64,000 nucleotides of DNA from Bacteroidales bacterium UBA6207 (GTDB taxonomy: Bacteria; Bacteroidota; Bacteroidia; Bacteroidales; F082), in the NCBI GenBank assembly GCA_002421995.1, contig DISP01000156.1, forward strand, positions 18,492 through 82,491. Direction: 5' to 3'. A program made the position numbers and the translations under genes. A model generated the notes under the pieces. The model was given only the letters and a program-made list of their open reading frames with translations. It made no database searches and was not told where the DNA came from. Positions 14,440 to 23,690 of this stretch are shown piece by piece (position 1 is the stretch's first letter; each line of letters starts with the position of its first letter).

Positions 14440-17079
14440 CTAATCTATACTTTGATTAATTGAGAAATGGAACTGACTGCCATTGGCGTCGGGCATTCCG
14501 GGAATTTTATCAAAGCCATAACCCCAATCCAAACCAAGGATACCAAACATTGGCAAGAAGACCCTCACACCAAAGCCGGCAGATCTTTTAAGTTCAAACG
14601 GGTTGAAGGAGTCGAACCCAAGCCATGAATTTCCGGCCTCCAAAAAGCTGAGGCCATAAATTGTAGCGCTGGGGTTGAGCGAGAAAGGATATCGAAGTTC
14701 AAGTGTGTACTTGGCAAAAATGTTTCCGCCAATGTTTTTATCCTCATAGTAAAAAGGTGTAACCGACTCATTGGTATAACCCCTCATGCCAATGATTTCG
14801 CGACCGTCGAGGTTGTTGTATCCCGAAAGCCCGTCACCACCAAGGTAGAAACGCTGAAAAGGTGTGATTCCAATGTCGTTGTTATAATAACCCAGGTAAC
14901 CAAACTTAAGACGCGCTGCCAAAACAAGTTTATTAACTGTTTCAACATACCACGAAGCATTGAACTTCCACTTATAAAATTCAACCATTTTGAATCGTTC
15001 GTTCTCATCAAGACTTGCATAATTCTTCGTACTAAACAAAGAATAAGGCGGTGTGGCCTCGAGTGACAACGAGAGGTCTGAGCCCGAACGCGGGAAAATA
15101 GGTTGACTGATTGAGTTTCGGCCAAAAACAATATTGTAACTGAAAACATTGAAAGATCCGGTGCCTGTGCCCACTTTGAAAATCGAAGAATAGTTCTTGA
15201 GGTCGTAACGCATAAGGTTTACACCATGATAGAGTGTGAAATAATCATCAGGCACCTTCAGACGTTTTCCAACTCCAAGGGTAAAACCATTGATAACAAA
15301 GGAAGCCCTGCTGGTATCGGACCGGGCTAAGCCGTTTGAGTAGAGTGAGTGATAGAATGAAACAGTGAGCGAAGTTGGCTTTTTACCACCAAGCCAGGGC
15401 TCGGTGAAACTCAGACTGTAATTCATATAACCTTTTCCATAGGTTTGAAAACGCACGGCGAGTTTTTGTCCGTCACCCGATGGAACAGGTCGCCAGGCTT
15501 CTTTTTTCAATACATTTCGCAATGAAAAATTATTGAAAGAAAGTCCAAGTGTGCCAATAACACGGCCATATCCCCAGCCGCCCGAAAGCTCTATCTGATC
15601 GGCTGATGTCTCCTCAACATTGTAGTTGATGTCAACGGTTCCGTCGGTCATATTGGGTTTGATGTCGGGCGAAATGGTTTCAGCATTGAAATAGCGCAGG
15701 TTTGCCAATTCGCGTGTTGTACGGATAACAAGTTCGCGGCTGAACATTTGACCGGGACGTGTGCGCAACTCCCTAATAACAACATGGTCGTTGGTTTTAG
15801 TATTACCCTTCACACCCACATTGCTCACACGGGCTTGTTTTCCTTCTCTGATTCTGATTTCAAGATCAATAGAGTCGTTTTCGACCAAAACTTCTACCGG
15901 TTCGGCATTGAAAAACAAATATCCATCGTCCATGTAAACCGAACTAACATCAAAGCCGTTGGGATTGTATGAAAGATTGGTTTCAAGAAGTTCTTTATTA
16001 TAAACGTCACCCGGTTGGATTCCGAGCACAGCACTCAAGGTCTTATCATCATATTTGGTGTTTCCTACCCAATCAATTTTTCTGAAAAAATACTTTTGGC
16101 CTTCGTAGATTTTTATCTTCAGACCCACATTGCTCTTGTCAATGATATAAAGTGAATCCGAAACAATCATTGCATCCCGGTAACCTTTTGAATTGTATTT
16201 TTTTACGATCTTATCCAAATCTTCCTCAACATTTGATTCGAGGTATTTTGACGATTTGAATATTCTAAGTCTGTAATTATCAGTAAAATACGACTCAAGT
16301 CGCTGAGCAGCTGTGTACAGTTTCAATTTTGCCACATCCTTTGTCATGTCAACAACCAATGGACCGAGCGGATTAAGCGGATTAAACACACCACGTTCTT
16401 TGGTTTCTTTCATTGAGGCTTTCACCTGATCGCGACTCAGATCGTTATTGCCTTCGATGATAATCTCTTTAACTTTGACCTTGCTGTTTTTTTTGACTTT
16501 TATATTGAGATCAACATAATTCTCGCGGTTTTTATCAGGAGTTTGTTCTATTTCGACCTCTGTGTTGAGAAAACCTTTTTCACCAAAATGTTTTTTTATG
16601 ATGTTTCTTGTTTTAACGAAAAGGTGGTCGTTGGCGATATCTCCCCTTGTAAGGTTTATCTTGGTACGAATGTCGTCGGCTTCGGATTTTCGGAGCCCGT
16701 CGAAAGAAAATTTCGACACGCGCGGCCGTTCTTTGAGGTCAATACTAAGAAAGATGAGTCCGCCCTGGATATTGGTAGCCGTGATTGCCACATCTTCAAA
16801 CAAACCCTGGTCCCAAAGTTTGCGGATGGCTTCGGTGATACGGTCGCCGGGCACCTTTATTTTGTCACCCACTGACAGCCCCGAAAGCATAATGATGACG
16901 TTCTCATCAAGGTATTTGATTCCGGAAACTTTTACGCCTCCAATTTCATAATCACGCGGACGCGAATAATCAAAAGGTGACAAATCCGAACCAATTGCAA
17001 CCTGAGCACTGGTCTCCAGATATGGAGACATTAGTCCTGCAACGACTAAAATAAAAAAAATCAACTTCCTAATCTTCAT
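14440..17079 (-). CDS. bamA: Outer-membrane protein assembly factor BamA
   Basis: An 879-residue Omp85 protein that folds and inserts beta-barrels into the outer membrane. After the signal peptide (ending near TSAQ), five POTRA domains occupy about residues 45-480 (for example IEGNNDLSRDQVKASM, IDWVGNTKYDDKTL, VSNVGVKGNTKTNDHVVIREL), followed by the 16-stranded barrel (about 510-879). The barrel includes a long FLGGDGLSGY-type loop (FYLGGDGLSGYNNLDGREII) and the motif RGY (GMRGYTNESVTP), which corresponds to the conserved loop-6 VRGF/Y of Omp85 proteins. The final strand is FHFSINQSID rather than ending in Phe. Neighbours uppS (27-base gap) and two ompH genes give the usual order. Confidence 0.95.
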   Translation of the reverse strand: MKIRKLIFFILVVAGLMSPYLETSAQVAIGSDLSPFDYSRPRDYEIGGVKVSGIKYLDENVIIMLSGLSVGDKIKVPGDRITEAIRKLWDQGLFEDVAITATNIQGGLIFLSIDLKERPRVSKFSFDGLRKSEADDIRTKINLTRGDIANDHLFVKTRNIIKKHFGEKGFLNTEVEIEQTPDKNRENYVDLNIKVKKNSKVKVKEIIIEGNNDLSRDQVKASMKETKERGVFNPLNPLGPLVVDMTKDVAKLKLYTAAQRLESYFTDNYRLRIFKSSKYLESNVEEDLDKIVKKYNSKGYRDAMIVSDSLYIIDKSNVGLKIKIYEGQKYFFRKIDWVGNTKYDDKTLSAVLGIQPGDVYNKELLETNLSYNPNGFDVSSVYMDDGYLFFNAEPVEVLVENDSIDLEIRIREGKQARVSNVGVKGNTKTNDHVVIRELRTRPGQMFSRELVIRTTRELANLRYFNAETISPDIKPNMTDGTVDINYNVEETSADQIELSGGWGYGRVIGTLGLSFNNFSLRNVLKKEAWRPVPSGDGQKLAVRFQTYGKGYMNYSLSFTEPWLGGKKPTSLTVSFYHSLYSNGLARSDTSRASFVINGFTLGVGKRLKVPDDYFTLYHGVNLMRYDLKNYSSIFKVGTGTGSFNVFSYNIVFGRNSISQPIFPRSGSDLSLSLEATPPYSLFSTKNYASLDENERFKMVEFYKWKFNASWYVETVNKLVLAARLKFGYLGYYNNDIGITPFQRFYLGGDGLSGYNNLDGREIIGMRGYTNESVTPFYYEDKNIGGNIFAKYTLELRYPFSLNPSATIYGLSFLEAGNSWLGFDSFNPFELKRSAGFGVRVFLPMFGILGLDWGYGFDKIPGMPDANGSQFHFSINQSID

Positions 17080-17106
17080 ACATTCTATGGAGTCTTCCCC
17101 GTGCTT

Positions 17107-17850
17107 TTACAGTTTAATTTGATCACTTGTTTTGCCAAAACGCCGCTCACGGTGCTGAAAATCAATGATGGCAGCATATAAATCTTCACGTCTGAAATCG
17201 GGCCATAAGGTATTTGTAAAATACAATTCGGCATACGCAATTTGCCACAGCATAAAATTACTGATTCTGTATTCTCCACTGGTTCTGATCAGTAATTCCG
17301 GGTCGGGCATACCTTTTGTTGTCAGCAAATCCTCAATACATTGCTGATTGACATCAGATGCCTGACAATCACCTGCAGCAACTTTGAGAGCAAGCTTACG
17401 TGCAGCTTCGATTATTTCCCATCTGCTCGAATAGCTGAGTGCAAGTGTGAGCGTCATCCTGCTGTTATTTTTTGTTTCATCAATAGCTTTCAGCAGGTGT
17501 TTTTTATTCATGGCCGGAAGGCTGTCGAGATCGCCAATGGCGTTTAGCCGGATATTATTCTTATTGAGCGTTGTAATTTCGGTATTGATTGTCTGCAGCA
17601 AAAGTTTCATCAATGCTTTGACTTCGATACGGGGGCGGCTCCAGTTTTCCGTTGAGAAAGCATAAAGAGTAAGAAACGGAATGCCAAGCTCAGCGCAGGC
17701 TTCGGCTGCCTCACGCACAGAGGTGACTCCACTCCTGTGGCCAAAAACACGGTGCTGCCCATGCTGCTTTGCCCATCTGCCATTGCCATCCATGATAATT
17801 GCAATGTGTTCGGGCAGTTTATCCTTATCTATTTTTTCTATCAGGCTCAT
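17107..17850 (-). CDS. uppS: Isoprenyl (undecaprenyl) diphosphate synthase
   Basis: A 247-residue cis-prenyltransferase that condenses isopentenyl diphosphate onto farnesyl diphosphate to make the C55 carrier for cell-wall synthesis. Seen: HIAIIMDGNGRWAKQHG with the catalytic Asp and substrate Arg, GHRSGVTSVREA, LYAFSTENWSRP, and the C-terminal DPELLIRTSGEYRISNFMLW plus TLWPDF signature. Length is standard. It sits 31 bases after the DUF6089 gene and 27 bases before bamA, consistent with one envelope operon. Confidence 0.96.
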   Translation of the reverse strand: MSLIEKIDKDKLPEHIAIIMDGNGRWAKQHGQHRVFGHRSGVTSVREAAEACAELGIPFLTLYAFSTENWSRPRIEVKALMKLLLQTINTEITTLNKNNIRLNAIGDLDSLPAMNKKHLLKAIDETKNNSRMTLTLALSYSSRWEIIEAARKLALKVAAGDCQASDVNQQCIEDLLTTKGMPDPELLIRTSGEYRISNFMLWQIAYAELYFTNTLWPDFRREDLYAAIIDFQHRERRFGKTSDQIKL

Positions 17851-17881
17851 CTGTCTGATGCTCAGTTTTGGTTTGGATTTA

Positions 17882-18550
17882 TCAAAATGCTACGTCTTTG
17901 AATGAATTACATGCCTGTCGTTTCTCAAGATTGAATTTATAGGTAATACCTATTCCGGTGAAGTTAAACCAATCGTTGTTGTTTGAATCGGTTTCACCTG
18001 TTTTCCAGGTCAAATCGCCTTCCAAATTATCGGTAAAGGTTTTGTGCATACGCCACTCTGCCGTCAGTCCGATTCTTTTTCCGAGACTGTATTTGAAACC
18101 AAATCCAAACGGAATGCTTAAACTATTAAAACCCAGCGACTGACTGAAATTTGTTCCGGTGCCAAAATAAGAAAGACCACCAAAAATATACGAAGTCATA
18201 TAGTCTTTTTGGCTTCCGGTGAAATAGTCGAAAAAGTTGAACTCAGCCACCACACTGATATCTGAGAAATTGGCTGAAAACCCATTCACTGAGGCAGAGC
18301 TTACACGGGCAAATTGACCATTTGAAGTAAGTGAACCGGTTTTTACGGCAACGGTGTATGACCAACGTGTTCCTTTGTTGTATCTGCCCATGATCCCAAA
18401 AGCCGGTTTCGACATATGATAAGGTATGGCGGGATTCAGGTCCCCATTATAAGATGCAACACCTCCCATCAAACCCAATTCCAGATTTTGTGTCATCGCC
18501 GGAAAAAAGGTGAACATCATCACAGAAATCAAAAACAGTTTTCGAAACAT
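17882..18550 (-). CDS. Outer-membrane beta-barrel protein, DUF6089-like
   Basis: A 222-residue protein with signal peptide (MFRKLFLISVMMFTFFPAMTQ) and alternating strands throughout (LELGLMGGVASYNGDLNP, WSYTVAVKTGSL, VVAEFNFFDYF, YIFGGLSYFGTG, FGFGFKYSLGKRIGLTAEWRM). The G-G-A-x-Y-x-G-D-L start and the FFDYFTGS...SYIFGGL core are what I associate with DUF6089, a family found directly before uppS-bamA in this phylum. Its function is unknown; a small 8-strand barrel linked to outer-membrane assembly is a reasonable guess from position only. Confidence 0.72.
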   Translation of the reverse strand: MFRKLFLISVMMFTFFPAMTQNLELGLMGGVASYNGDLNPAIPYHMSKPAFGIMGRYNKGTRWSYTVAVKTGSLTSNGQFARVSSASVNGFSANFSDISVVAEFNFFDYFTGSQKDYMTSYIFGGLSYFGTGTNFSQSLGFNSLSIPFGFGFKYSLGKRIGLTAEWRMHKTFTDNLEGDLTWKTGETDSNNNDWFNFTGIGITYKFNLEKRQACNSFKDVAF

Positions 18551-18635
18551 TTATTTCCTTCTATTAAGGCTTGATCTATTATTTCTCTATAAATCTCATT
18601 TTCAGACACTAAGAGAAAAATAACGATTCAGGCTG

Positions 18636-18643
18636 CAAATTTA
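18636..18643 (-). promoter_or_regulatory. Candidate -7 box TAAATTTG
   Basis: On the minus strand this lies in the gap between nadK and the DUF6089 gene, 85 bases before the DUF6089 start. No well-spaced TTG is seen; weak support. Confidence 0.3.
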
Positions 18644-18667
18644 ACCTTTTTTTTCAAGCATCATAGA

Positions 18668-19546
18668 TCAATTTCTTATGTCTAAGCCCCAGAGCAGTTT
18701 TTCGCGTATGGTCCCAAAAAAATCCTTCCCTTTCATTTGAACCAGTCGGATTGTAAAACCTGCTTTTCGGATAGTGATTTCCTCTGACTGATCAACTACT
18801 GCGGTTCTGCTGTCCATACTGAGCGTGTATTGCTCATGACGGCCTACAACTTTTAATCTTATTATGCTATTGTCGGGTATAACGACAGGTCTGACGCTTA
18901 AATTGTGTGTAGCGATTGGCGTGATGACAAAACCTTTTAATGAAGGCACCATGATTGGTCCTCCTGCACTCAGAGAATAAGCCGTTGAGCCGGTGGGTGT
19001 TGCCACAATCAAGCCGTCGGCCCAATAGGCATTCAGGAAAATATCGTCCACAAACACCTGAATTACAATGAGTGAAGTTGTTTCCTTGCGAAAAACCGTT
19101 ACCTCATTGAGTGCATAGTTAATATCAGGAAATAATTTGTCAGGATTAGTTAATTGGAGCAGGCTGCGCTCTTCGAGTGTGTAATTGCCCGAAATTATTG
19201 CTTCCATTGCGGCCCCTATTTCCTGTTTGGATACACTCGACAAAAAACCCAATCGTCCCATATTGATCCCAAGTACAGGGATGTTAAAATCTCTGATAAG
19301 TGGCAATGCGTCAAGCAATGTACCATCCCCTCCGATTGAAAAGAAAACATCTGTATCTGCTTGCAGGTCATGATGATTGTAAAAAAGAGTCAGGTCTTCC
19401 GGCAAGGAAACATATTGCTTTACCTGTTCATAATAAGGACCGAACATGGAGATAGTGGCGCCTGCCCGACGCAAACTATCAAACATAAGGTGAAAAAACG
19501 GACTTCGTTCGCCGGAAAATGTTTTACCAAAAAGCGCAATTTTCAT
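18668..19546 (-). CDS. nadK: NAD kinase
   Basis: A 292-residue enzyme that phosphorylates NAD to NADP. The ATG at 19546 (MKIALFGKTF) is chosen over the longer frame to 19603 because it starts directly at the conserved first strand. Seen: FFSIGGDGTLLDAL with the GGDG catalytic motif, GINMGRLGFLSSV, LNEVTVFRKETTSL, DGLIVATPTGSTAYSLSAGGPI for NAD binding, and ITPIATHNLSVRPVV. Length is typical. Upstream lies a BamA-like gene (158-base gap), downstream the DUF6089-uppS-bamA set, which is a conserved neighbourhood. Confidence 0.95.
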   Translation of the reverse strand: MKIALFGKTFSGERSPFFHLMFDSLRRAGATISMFGPYYEQVKQYVSLPEDLTLFYNHHDLQADTDVFFSIGGDGTLLDALPLIRDFNIPVLGINMGRLGFLSSVSKQEIGAAMEAIISGNYTLEERSLLQLTNPDKLFPDINYALNEVTVFRKETTSLIVIQVFVDDIFLNAYWADGLIVATPTGSTAYSLSAGGPIMVPSLKGFVITPIATHNLSVRPVVIPDNSIIRLKVVGRHEQYTLSMDSRTAVVDQSEEITIRKAGFTIRLVQMKGKDFFGTIREKLLWGLDIRN

Positions 19547-19704
19547 GTTCAAAAATTTGCTTGTGCGTGCAAGATTACGAATTAAGTGGGGCTCAGAAAA
19601 CAATTTAACATTATTTGTGGGTGGATTTCAGTCAAATAATAGCAAAAACAGCTTTTGCCTTGATTCAGAAAACTCCAGTTTATAACAAAGGCTAAGATTC
19701 TGGT

Positions 19705-21144
19705 CTAAATTGGTGCAACAAAATGCAAAAAGAAACCGGGCTTGTTATAGCGGTTGACCGAACATTCAAAACGCCATACCAGATCGTAATAGGTAACAAG
19801 GTCAAGGCCAAGCCCAAAGCCTGTTAACCACTCGTTTTGAAACGAATTAAAAGCATATTGTTTATCCTGGGCCACATATCCGCCATCCACAAATAAATTC
19901 AGGTAGGCAGCGTAGTGGATCTTTCTGAATTTTTCGCTTTTAAAAAACCTTAAGTCACTTTTCCGAGGTGTGACGAGGGCATATTTTAAATTGGTTTTGA
20001 ATAGTCCGAAGTGTTTTCCATCCACCACAAAGAGTTCGAAAGAACGCACAAAATCATTACCAAATCCAAATCCCCGCTGAATGTAATAGGGCTGTTGGGC
20101 TGCGGAACTCATCTTTGCAGTGATGTTTGCTGCATAGAACCATCTATTGCTGATTGGCCTGTAAAAGTCAATTGTCGTTTTTAAAGTAGTAAATGCAGCT
20201 TCATTTTTCATCAGACCCAGACCATATTGATGAATGTCAACATCAGCATAATGTCCATTCAATGGATAAGGTTTTGAATCGCGGTGATCGTTTTTATAGA
20301 TATAATTGAGGTGCCACATCTTCATTGCAGGGTCATCTCCCGGAAGAAACAAGGGATTCAAAGTTTGCAGGGTATCCAAAAATGTAGCTTTTTCAAGACC
20401 AAACGTCAGGTCGTGGCTGTTGTGAATATTTCTTCTGTAGGTCATTTTCACCCGGGCATACCATTCACGCCGTGCGTAATCCGTTTCCGACCTGAAGAAT
20501 TTTTGCTTGTTATTGATTGTCAGGTAAGGGACTTCACGGCTGAGTGAATAACCAAGCTGAAAACCAATTCCAATAGTTTGGGCTTTATTGATGTACGGAA
20601 TATCATATTGCAGGTAGTAGTTTTGGTTGTATCCGGCCCGAATCAACACTTTCAATTGTTCCAATCTGCCCCTGAAGTTATTGTATGTCAGAAAGATACC
20701 GTAGTTGGCTTTTCTGAAGTCTTTTGTTTCCCACCAGGCATTGATATTTCTGTCGGCAAGTTCAAAAATCGGCATAGGCCAGATGTACCAACGTTCGATG
20801 AAATTGAAAGTTACATGAATCAGACGGTTGTTGTCAACAGCGCCGGCGGTGTCCCATTCCACGAAATTAAAAATTGATTTATTCAACAGGTTTCGACGGC
20901 TTTGCTCCAGCTTTTCAGCCAGCTGCGCTGCATCAAGGCTATCGCCCGTATGGAAAACGATCTCTCTTAAAATAATCCTGTCTTTTGTTGTTGAATTTCC
21001 CTGCAGGCTGATATTTCCGATGATAAAAGCCTCTTCCTGTTTGGTATTGGCGGTATCATTCAAAACAAATTGCCCTTGCAGTGAGGGCGTCAAAAAAGAA
21101 GATGCGCAGCAAACCAATAAAAGCGTCTTGAGCAGGATTCTCAT
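19705..21144 (-). CDS. BamA/TamA-like outer-membrane protein (short Omp85)
   Basis: A 479-residue protein with signal peptide (MRILLKTLLLVCCASSFLTPSLQGQ). A single clear POTRA-like unit at about 35-105 (IIGNISLQGNSTTKDRIILR, IFNFVEWDTAG) is followed by a beta-barrel of about 370 residues with many aromatic strands (GIFLTYNNFRGRLEQ, YLQYDIPYINKAQTIGIGFQLGY, GFGLGLDLVTYYDLVWRFECS) and a final FFLHFVAPI. It is much shorter than the BamA encoded nearby, so it may be an accessory Omp85 or translocation protein. Its ATG overlaps the stop of the CBS-domain gene by four bases. Confidence 0.75.
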   Translation of the reverse strand: MRILLKTLLLVCCASSFLTPSLQGQFVLNDTANTKQEEAFIIGNISLQGNSTTKDRIILREIVFHTGDSLDAAQLAEKLEQSRRNLLNKSIFNFVEWDTAGAVDNNRLIHVTFNFIERWYIWPMPIFELADRNINAWWETKDFRKANYGIFLTYNNFRGRLEQLKVLIRAGYNQNYYLQYDIPYINKAQTIGIGFQLGYSLSREVPYLTINNKQKFFRSETDYARREWYARVKMTYRRNIHNSHDLTFGLEKATFLDTLQTLNPLFLPGDDPAMKMWHLNYIYKNDHRDSKPYPLNGHYADVDIHQYGLGLMKNEAAFTTLKTTIDFYRPISNRWFYAANITAKMSSAAQQPYYIQRGFGFGNDFVRSFELFVVDGKHFGLFKTNLKYALVTPRKSDLRFFKSEKFRKIHYAAYLNLFVDGGYVAQDKQYAFNSFQNEWLTGFGLGLDLVTYYDLVWRFECSVNRYNKPGFFLHFVAPI

Positions 21145-21803
21145 ACTTTCAGGTAGCTCATTAATGCATCATAGCGCTCGCGCAAGTCATCAAGATCGTC
21201 CTGCGCACCATATGACATGATAACCTCATAATTAAAACGTGAAAATGTTTGAAGCAAACCGCTGATTTCCATTTTATTCAATTTGAGAGTGAGCCGCATT
21301 TTTTGACTGACAGGATCGAAATGAATGAATAAACTCAAAATTTTGGTGTCGTTCGACTCCACAATTCGGGCAATCTCTGACAAAACATAATCATGGATAT
21401 TTAGCTCCAGAATGATGATTCCGCCCGGTTCGCTCACTGAGAGTGTAGCCGAAAAATGTTGCAAAAGTCGCTGCAGGGTGATCGAGCCCAAATAATTGTT
21501 ATCATTGTCAACAACCGGTATGAGACTTAAACCATGAAGCTGTACCAATCGCATCACATCATATAAATGCTGCGACTCTAACACAAAAGTATTGTGGAGC
21601 GACAGTGAGTAACTTCCAATCGGTTCATCGAGCTGATTGTGATTATACACATCATATTCTGTGACAAGGCCTAACAACTGACTCTCATTCACTATTGGCA
21701 GGTGCGACACCCTGAAATCTTCCATCCATTCCAGTGCAATTCTGCCTGTATCGTTTGTTTTCAGTGGAATGATGCCATCGCTTATCAGTTCTTTTGCAAT
21801 CAT
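21141..21803 (-). CDS. Two-CBS-domain protein (AcuB-like)
   Basis: A 220-residue cytoplasmic protein with two CBS domains (about 1-60 and 72-130: GRIALEWMEDFRVSHLPIVNE, LLGLVTEYDV, LHGLSLIPVVDNDNNYLGSIT) and a C-terminal ACT-like fold (about 140-210: GGIIILELNIHDYVLSEIAR, MRLTLKLN). CBS pairs bind adenine nucleotides and often regulate partners. In Bacteroidetes a protein of this type is usually encoded next to nadK, so it may sense nucleotide state for that enzyme; this is inference from context. It overlaps the BamA-like gene by four bases. Confidence 0.8.
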   Translation of the reverse strand: MIAKELISDGIIPLKTNDTGRIALEWMEDFRVSHLPIVNESQLLGLVTEYDVYNHNQLDEPIGSYSLSLHNTFVLESQHLYDVMRLVQLHGLSLIPVVDNDNNYLGSITLQRLLQHFSATLSVSEPGGIIILELNIHDYVLSEIARIVESNDTKILSLFIHFDPVSQKMRLTLKLNKMEISGLLQTFSRFNYEVIMSYGAQDDLDDLRERYDALMSYLKV

Positions 21804-21808
21804 AGTGG

Positions 21809-22735
21809 TTAGTTATCAGCAGTGAAATCGTTGTTTAGCATATTGATGTAGTTCTGGTAGCGAAAGCCGGCTATCAGTCCGTTCGCAACGGCATCGAGCA
21901 CCGCGCAACCCGGTTCATGAACGTGGGTACAATCAGCATATTTGCAGTTGTGCATAAGCTGGCGCATTTCAGGAAAGCGGTGCGAGAGTGTTTCGTATTC
22001 AAAATCATGCAATCCAAATTCCTTAATCCCCGGTGTATCAACAATCCAGCCACCAAAACCAAGCTGAAACATCTCGGCAAATGTGGTTGTATGTTTTCCC
22101 TTGTTGTGAATTGTAGAAATTTCGCCGGTGCGTAGTTTCAATGCCGGGTCAATAACATTCAGCAAGGCTGATTTCCCAACTCCTGAATGACCGGAAAAAA
22201 GGGAAACTTTATCAGTTAAGCGTTGTTTGAGCGGATCAATTCCCTGGTATGTTAGTGCCGAAACACTCATGGTTTCATAACCTGCTTTTTGATACACCTG
22301 CTCCAGCTTTCTCATTGCGGAAAGAAGTGTTTCGTCATATAGGTCAGTCTTGTTGAAAACAATCAAAACCGGGATATGGTATGCTTCGGCAGTGACGAGA
22401 AATCTGTCAATGAAACCTGTTGAAGTGCGCGGTTGATCCAGCGTTGCAACCAATACAGCCTGGTCAATATTTGCTGCTATAATGTGTGAAGCCTTGGAAA
22501 GATTGGTCGCTTTGCGAATGATAAAATTGTGTCGGTCAAAAATATCTGTTATTACAGCACTGTCGCCGTGCGGTTCGTATTCAAACGCAACCTTATCGCC
22601 CACAGCCACCGGATTGGTGGACCGAAGCCCTTTGAGCCTGTATTGTCCACGCAGGCGGCACTGCACAACCGTGCCGGCATCACTGTAAACCTGATACCAG
22701 CTTCCGGTTGATTTAATAACAGTTCCACGTTCCAT
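21809..22735 (-). CDS. rsgA: Ribosome small-subunit-dependent GTPase A
   Basis: A 308-residue circularly permuted GTPase that acts in 30S subunit maturation. An OB fold (about 1-70) is followed by the permuted G motifs: NKTDL (G4), SALTYQG (G5), SGHSGVGKSALLN (G1) and DTPGIKEFGL (G3). The C-terminal zinc site is seen in CKYADCTHVHEPGCAV. Length is typical. It starts the long minus-strand series and is separated from the CBS gene by only 5 bases. Confidence 0.96.
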   Translation of the reverse strand: MERGTVIKSTGSWYQVYSDAGTVVQCRLRGQYRLKGLRSTNPVAVGDKVAFEYEPHGDSAVITDIFDRHNFIIRKATNLSKASHIIAANIDQAVLVATLDQPRTSTGFIDRFLVTAEAYHIPVLIVFNKTDLYDETLLSAMRKLEQVYQKAGYETMSVSALTYQGIDPLKQRLTDKVSLFSGHSGVGKSALLNVIDPALKLRTGEISTIHNKGKHTTTFAEMFQLGFGGWIVDTPGIKEFGLHDFEYETLSHRFPEMRQLMHNCKYADCTHVHEPGCAVLDAVANGLIAGFRYQNYINMLNNDFTADN

Positions 22736-22755
22736 TTACAACATCGTTGATACTG

Positions 22756-22787
22756 CAAATGTAGTTTTATCTGTTCAAAAAATCCAA
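22756..22787 (-). promoter_or_regulatory. Bacteroidetes-type promoter (TTG-N21-TACATTTG) for rsgA
   Basis: On the minus strand TTG (22787-22785) and TACATTTG (22763-22756) are 21 bases apart, about 20 bases before the rsgA start. Confidence 0.55.
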
Positions 22788-22901
22788 AAAATGAGCAATT
22801 CAGGGCTTTTGCGTTTGAAAATCTAATTTTATTTGACTCACCAGTGTAAAAATGTTACGAACCGTAAACCGAAAAAATAACGATCAATTGTTGTCATTTG
22901 C

Positions 22902-22931
22902 TTGTGATTGTGCCAATTAGTCATATATTTG
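22902..22931 (+). promoter_or_regulatory. Bacteroidetes-type promoter (TTG-N19-TATATTTG)
   Basis: TTG at 22902-22904 and TATATTTG at 22924-22931, 19 bases apart, 23 bases before the ATG at 22955. This supports that ATG over the longer frame from 22898, which would start upstream of the promoter. Confidence 0.7.
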
Positions 22932-22954
22932 TCGCGAAAACAAAAACACATTTT

Positions 22955-23626
22955 ATGAACCTACTTCTATCAATTGTATATCCTGCCCTGCTTTCCGGAC
23001 TATTGCTCATGTACCTGAAATATAAATTTGTCATCGGGTCATGGAAACTGCTATTTCAGGCAGTCGTGTTTGGACTTGCCTCTGTGGCGGTTTTGTTTAT
23101 TTTGGATCAGATTGCTGTTTATAAAGGTATTGATGAGCTAAGAAATCTGAAAAGAACTGGTTTTTATTCCTTTGTGGTCGTTGGTTTTGGTGCAGAATTG
23201 GGTAAGTTTATTCTCCTGCGTTATTATTTTCTGCGTCAAAAAACCTTCCGTGGTCCGCTGGATGGAATAATCTACAATCTATTGATTGCGGGCTCTTTCA
23301 CAATGCTTGCCTTGCCTTTGTTTATGTCGGGATGGTTTTCGAAAGAAATGAATCTCACCTTCCTGATTACCTATCCGCTTGCAAATATGGCGTTTGCAGT
23401 GATTATGGGATTTTTCACAGGCATGGGAAAATTTCGCAACAACAGATTTATTGACTCAATGACTGCGCTCGGTGCAGCAAGTTTCTTTCATGGTTTTTAC
23501 TTTTTTATCAATCTTACGGATGAGTTTCTGATATTTGGTTTGTATGGTGCAGGCTTGGCGCTGATTGCATTTATGCTGCTTGTCAAATCAACCAATCTGA
23601 AGGACGAAGAAAAGCAAGCGCAATAA
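22955..23626 (+). CDS. PrsW-family-like integral membrane protein
   Basis: A 223-residue polytopic membrane protein with about seven hydrophobic helices. Conserved PrsW-type elements can be seen: GAELGKFILLRYYF (where PrsW proteases usually have EExxK; here the first Glu is Ala), GPLDGIIYNLLIAGSF, and FFHGFYFF with a histidine in a late helix. PrsW-family proteins are intramembrane metalloproteases, the founding member cutting an anti-sigma factor. With AE for EE the catalytic status is uncertain. It is a single-gene unit between its own promoter and a pair of terminators. Family call moderate, activity unproven. Confidence 0.65.
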   Translation: MNLLLSIVYPALLSGLLLMYLKYKFVIGSWKLLFQAVVFGLASVAVLFILDQIAVYKGIDELRNLKRTGFYSFVVVGFGAELGKFILLRYYFLRQKTFRGPLDGIIYNLLIAGSFTMLALPLFMSGWFSKEMNLTFLITYPLANMAFAVIMGFFTGMGKFRNNRFIDSMTALGAASFFHGFYFFINLTDEFLIFGLYGAGLALIAFMLLVKSTNLKDEEKQAQ

Positions 23627-23645
23627 ACGTACATTAATAAATAAA

Positions 23646-23676
23646 AAAAAGGCCGATGATTTTCAACGGCCTTTTT
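23646..23676 (+). terminator. Intrinsic terminator (first of a convergent pair)
   Basis: AAAAAGGCCG at 23646-23655 pairs with CGGCCTTTTT at 23667-23676. It follows the PrsW-like gene by 19 bases and has A/T tracts on both sides. Confidence 0.85.
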
Positions 23677-23690
23677 ATTTTTGGTCAAAA

